64,000 nt of DNA, taken from assembly GCF_003990915.1 (NCBI RefSeq), contig NZ_BHXQ01000004.1, forward strand, positions 62,001-126,000, given 5' to 3'. This DNA is from Chryseotalea sanaruensis (GTDB lineage: Bacteria > Bacteroidota > Bacteroidia > Cytophagales > Cyclobacteriaceae). Below the pieces are notes generated by a model. That model ran no database searches and had not been told where the DNA came from. It saw nothing but the letters and a program-made list of their open reading frames with translations. Shown here piece after piece: positions 61,419-64,000 of the stretch. How positions within the stretch are numbered: the first letter of the stretch is position 1; each line of letters begins with the position of its first letter. Position numbers and translations under genes: made by a program.

Positions 61419-62750
61419 CTAAATCATTCCCCTTGCTTTTAACTCCAGGTATTGATTAATAGCGTTAACTGTTAACTCTTCAGGACGCGTTAATAATGCA
61501 ATAATACCCAGTTGCCGTAATTGCTGTAACAATTGTAGTTTAGTAAAAGCGTATTGCTCAGCAGTTACCTGAGTGTAAATATCTTCGAGACTATCTATTT
61601 CTTTTGCAGTGTCTTTAGCGATTTCCGTATTTTCAAAAAAGATGACAACTAAAAGATGCTGACGATTCAATTTTTGAAGTTGCGGCAAAACGCGTTGCAA
61701 AGCATACTGACTTTCAAAATTGGTATAAAGCATGAGGAGGCTTCTTCCATTAATTACATTGCGACAGGTTAAATATAAATTTTCATAATTTGCCTCAACT
61801 AAATCTTCTTTCTCTTTATAAAGAGCATCCATAATTTTTCTGAGTTGATTTCTACTCCTGTCTGCCTTTACTATGGATTTAGTACTTTCTGCGAAACTCA
61901 ACAATCCCGCCTTGTCTTGCTTACCCAATATAATGTTACTCATTACAAGGGCTGAGTTTACAGCATAGTCAAATAAACTCAAGCCATGGAAGGGCATATG
62001 CATTACACGACTTTTATCAATGATACAATAAACCTGTTGTGATTTTTCATCCTCATATTGGTTCACCATTAATTGAGCCTTTCTACCTGTTGCCTTCCAG
62101 TTAATACTTCGATAGTCATCTCCCCGGTTATACGTCTTAATGTGTTCAAACTCGTAACTATGTCCAATGCGTCTTACTTTTTTTATTCCATTCTCAGTCG
62201 CTATTCGCGCAAATGTTTTTAACTCGTATTTTTTTAATTGGATTACGGATGGATAAACGGGCACCTGAATTTCTTTTCCGGTGCGTATTCGCCTTTGAAT
62301 TAAACCAAGTGCTGACTGACAGAAAAGTTGTACAGAACCAAATTCATACAAACCTCTGCTTAATGGACGTATGGTGTATTCAATTTTTTTCTCAAAGTTT
62401 GGGTCGAGGATTGTGTTGATGGTGAATGAACGTAATTGAAACTGTTCGGGCAGTTCATCAATTATGGTTATGCCCAAGCGTAGACGGGATTTATTCTTGA
62501 GGTATAGTCGGATTACATTATCATCACCAAGTGATAAGACATGTGGAATATTTCTTTCAACTTCCACATTTACTGCCCTGTTAAACAATGAAATTAAATC
62601 ATAGACAAATAAAACAGATAAAAGCACCAGAAGACTTTGTGCTACTGCCATCAAAATTGGAAAGGCAAAGGCTAACATTAGTAGTGTTATAACAAAGCCA
62701 AGCCCTACAAACAATCGTGTTCCTAGAAATAAATCTTTGATCAAGCGCAT
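61419..62750 (-). CDS. DUF58 domain protein
   Basis: A 443-residue protein with two N-terminal TM helices (about 12-50), a beta-sandwich region, and a DUF58/vWA-like segment (about 195-400) marked by RIGHSYEFEHIKTYNRGDDY and RSINWKATGRK. MIDAS-like residues are partial. It is the partner of MoxR in the conserved DUF4350-MoxR-DUF58 operon of unclear envelope or chaperone role. The ATG overlaps the MoxR stop by one base. Confidence 0.92.
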   Translation of the reverse strand: MRLIKDLFLGTRLFVGLGFVITLLMLAFAFPILMAVAQSLLVLLSVLFVYDLISLFNRAVNVEVERNIPHVLSLGDDNVIRLYLKNKSRLRLGITIIDELPEQFQLRSFTINTILDPNFEKKIEYTIRPLSRGLYEFGSVQLFCQSALGLIQRRIRTGKEIQVPVYPSVIQLKKYELKTFARIATENGIKKVRRIGHSYEFEHIKTYNRGDDYRSINWKATGRKAQLMVNQYEDEKSQQVYCIIDKSRVMHMPFHGLSLFDYAVNSALVMSNIILGKQDKAGLLSFAESTKSIVKADRSRNQLRKIMDALYKEKEDLVEANYENLYLTCRNVINGRSLLMLYTNFESQYALQRVLPQLQKLNRQHLLVVIFFENTEIAKDTAKEIDSLEDIYTQVTAEQYAFTKLQLLQQLRQLGIIALLTRPEELTVNAINQYLELKARGMI

Positions 62751-63739
62751 TAACGTGGTATTTCTAATTGCTCCGCAATTTCTTTTACTACCGTTTCAGC
62801 TTCAATACCTTCCATTTCACGCTCAGGAGTTAGTACAATGCGGTGATTCAAAACAGGCCCCATTACATATTTAACATCATCTGGCGTAACAAAGTCGCGG
62901 CCGCTCATGGCTGCAATTGCTTTGGCAGAACGCATAATCGCTAATGAAGCACGAGGTGATGCACCAAGTGTTAAATCTCCATGATTTCGTGTGGCATGTA
63001 CCAGCTTAGCGATGTAGGTAATAATCTCGTCTTTAATATGAATCTTTTCTATTAACGACTGACAACGTTTTAAATCAGCAATACTGAGTACCGCTTTTAC
63101 ATCATCCATACTGCGCTGCTTAAAATCATCTTTGAAACGATTGAGAATTTCAATCTCTTGCTCAAGACTTGGGTACTTCAGTTTTACTCTGAATAGAAAG
63201 CGGTCAAGCTGCGCTTCCGGGAGTCTGTAGGTCCCTTCCTGCTCAATCGGATTTTGTGTGGCTATTGCTAAAAATGGAAAATCTAAAACATAGGTAGTAC
63301 CGTCTATGGTAACCTGACGCTCTTCCATCACTTCAAATAATGAAGATTGTGTTTTTGCCGGAGCACGATTTATTTCGTCAATTAACACAAGATTGGTGAA
63401 GATTGGTCCTTTGTTAAAAGTAAACTCAGACGTTTTCATGTTAAACACAGTAGTGCCAGTTACATCGGTAGGCATTAGATCAGGTGTAAACTGTATCCTT
63501 GTAAAATTCACAGATAACGAACGAGCCAGCAACTTAGCGGTAAGTGTTTTGGCAATACCGGGTACTCCTTCTAATAAAATATGTCCACCGGTGAAAAGAC
63601 CAGCTAATAACAAGTCTATAGTTTTATCCTGACCAATAATCACTTTGCCTATTTCTTCTTTGATACGGCCAATGTGTTGTTGCAATTCTTGCAATTCCTG
63701 CTGCAGGCGGTCGTCAGGTAATGTTTGTTGCTCTTCCAT
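62750..63739 (-). CDS. MoxR-type AAA+ ATPase
   Basis: A 329-residue AAA+ ATPase of the MoxR subfamily. Walker A is EGVPGIAKT, Walker B LVLIDEINRA, followed by SLFEVMEERQVTIDG, the ATQNPIEQEGTYRLPEAQLD sensor region and the C-terminal GASPRASLAIMRSAKAIA. It is thought to act as a chaperone for vWA proteins such as the downstream DUF58 protein. It is translationally coupled at both ends (2-bp gap upstream; 1-bp overlap downstream). Confidence 0.95.
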   Translation of the reverse strand: MEEQQTLPDDRLQQELQELQQHIGRIKEEIGKVIIGQDKTIDLLLAGLFTGGHILLEGVPGIAKTLTAKLLARSLSVNFTRIQFTPDLMPTDVTGTTVFNMKTSEFTFNKGPIFTNLVLIDEINRAPAKTQSSLFEVMEERQVTIDGTTYVLDFPFLAIATQNPIEQEGTYRLPEAQLDRFLFRVKLKYPSLEQEIEILNRFKDDFKQRSMDDVKAVLSIADLKRCQSLIEKIHIKDEIITYIAKLVHATRNHGDLTLGASPRASLAIMRSAKAIAAMSGRDFVTPDDVKYVMGPVLNHRIVLTPEREMEGIEAETVVKEIAEQLEIPR

Positions 63740-63741
63740 GT

Positions 63742-64000
63742 TTATTTACAAGATTTATAAAATTGATCAATGGCAAAATAAAGTTGACTGAGTTTATCCG
63801 ACTCAACGTTAGTGTATGAATAGCGATCGATAAGGTGAAATTGCCGGGCAATAGCTTCAATGAGTTCTTTACTCACGTTCGATTTTTGAGCAAGAGCCTG
63901 CATACTCTTATCATTTTCTACTGACAATTGTATACCATAACGTTGTCGGATAAAGTAGAGGAAATACTTCATCTTTTTTCGGGCAATGTCTAGATGGTTT
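63742..64000 (-). CDS. DUF4350-family protein, C-terminal end (N-terminus outside window)
   Basis: The frame stays open from its stop at 63742 to the right edge of the window, continuing past an internal ATG at 63972 (residues NHLDIARKK precede it). The visible 86 residues are the helical tail (MKYFLYFIRQRYGIQLS, ELIEAIARQFHLIDRYSY, LYFAIDQFYKSCK) seen in DUF4350 proteins upstream of MoxR in Bacteroidota. The stop lies 2 bp before moxR. Family assignment rests on the tail and the operon order. Confidence 0.7.
   Translation of the reverse strand, partial: NHLDIARKKMKYFLYFIRQRYGIQLSVENDKSMQALAQKSNVSKELIEAIARQFHLIDRYSYTNVESDKLSQLYFAIDQFYKSCK

Overview
The window is an AT-rich stretch of chromosome from a member of the Bacteroidota, most likely the Cytophagia (Cytophagales). 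The evidence is the gene content: fused SecDF, a fused two-domain E1 ketoacid dehydrogenase, a DUF5686/CarboxypepD_reg outer-membrane protein, a 7TM-DISM/LytS kinase with a LytTR regulator, a phosphosulfolactate synthase, many Cys-lipoproteins and small beta-barrels. Several start regions also carry the Bacteroidota -7 promoter motif TAnnTTTG. No phage, plasmid, insertion sequence, rRNA or CRISPR array is visible. One tRNA gene (Arg, CCT anticodon) is present.

Layout. 1-1329 is the 5' part of a secreted fibronectin-type-III-like protein. 1330-2140 is a gene-free stretch packed with short inverted and direct repeats. 2141-8173 is gltB-gltD (glutamate synthase). 8431-15035 holds secreted or envelope proteins (a DUF4350/GATase-like protein, a CocE-type hydrolase, a DUF6232 membrane protein, DUF5686) plus a YjbR-type protein. 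15429-16731 is tRNA-Arg and hflX. 16882-23352 is a compact polysaccharide operon: GT4 glycosyltransferase, RmlC-type epimerase, export lipoprotein, Wzc-type tyrosine kinase, PHP-type tyrosine phosphatase and a nucleotide-sugar-type reductase. A co-directional housekeeping run follows (23408-30531): TPR protein, comA, DUF368/PopT, aroE, uvrB, plsC, crcB. On the other strand are rsmG, an ECF sigma factor, a GT2 glycosyltransferase and an extremely basic secreted repeat protein (30534-36018).

36019-38216 looks like a small accessory patch: repeat-rich spacer, GIY-YIG protein, beta-barrel and GxxExxY protein. 38245-45962 is core metabolism: E1 alpha-beta fusion, TerB-like, M16 peptidase, ispF, mnmD, the agmatine-to-putrescine pair aguB-aguA, and 5-formyl-THF cyclo-ligase. 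46135-51173 has a lipoprotein, a beta-barrel, and a LytS/LytTR two-component system followed by a small secreted protein. 51296-60862 has ndk, nrnA, two FKBP lipoproteins, rdgB, udk, a small membrane-anchored protein, secDF and a K+/H+ antiporter. 60906-64000 is an RDD protein facing the end of a DUF4350-MoxR-DUF58 operon.

The least explained items are the about 1000-residue basic repeat protein (two unrelated tandem repeat families of 42 and 35 residues) and a REP-like hairpin element. The element occurs at 1890-1949 and again, split by 108 bp, at 36269-36434. I see no clear-cut new multi-gene system. Where I chose a start codon different from the longest reading frame, the entry says so.
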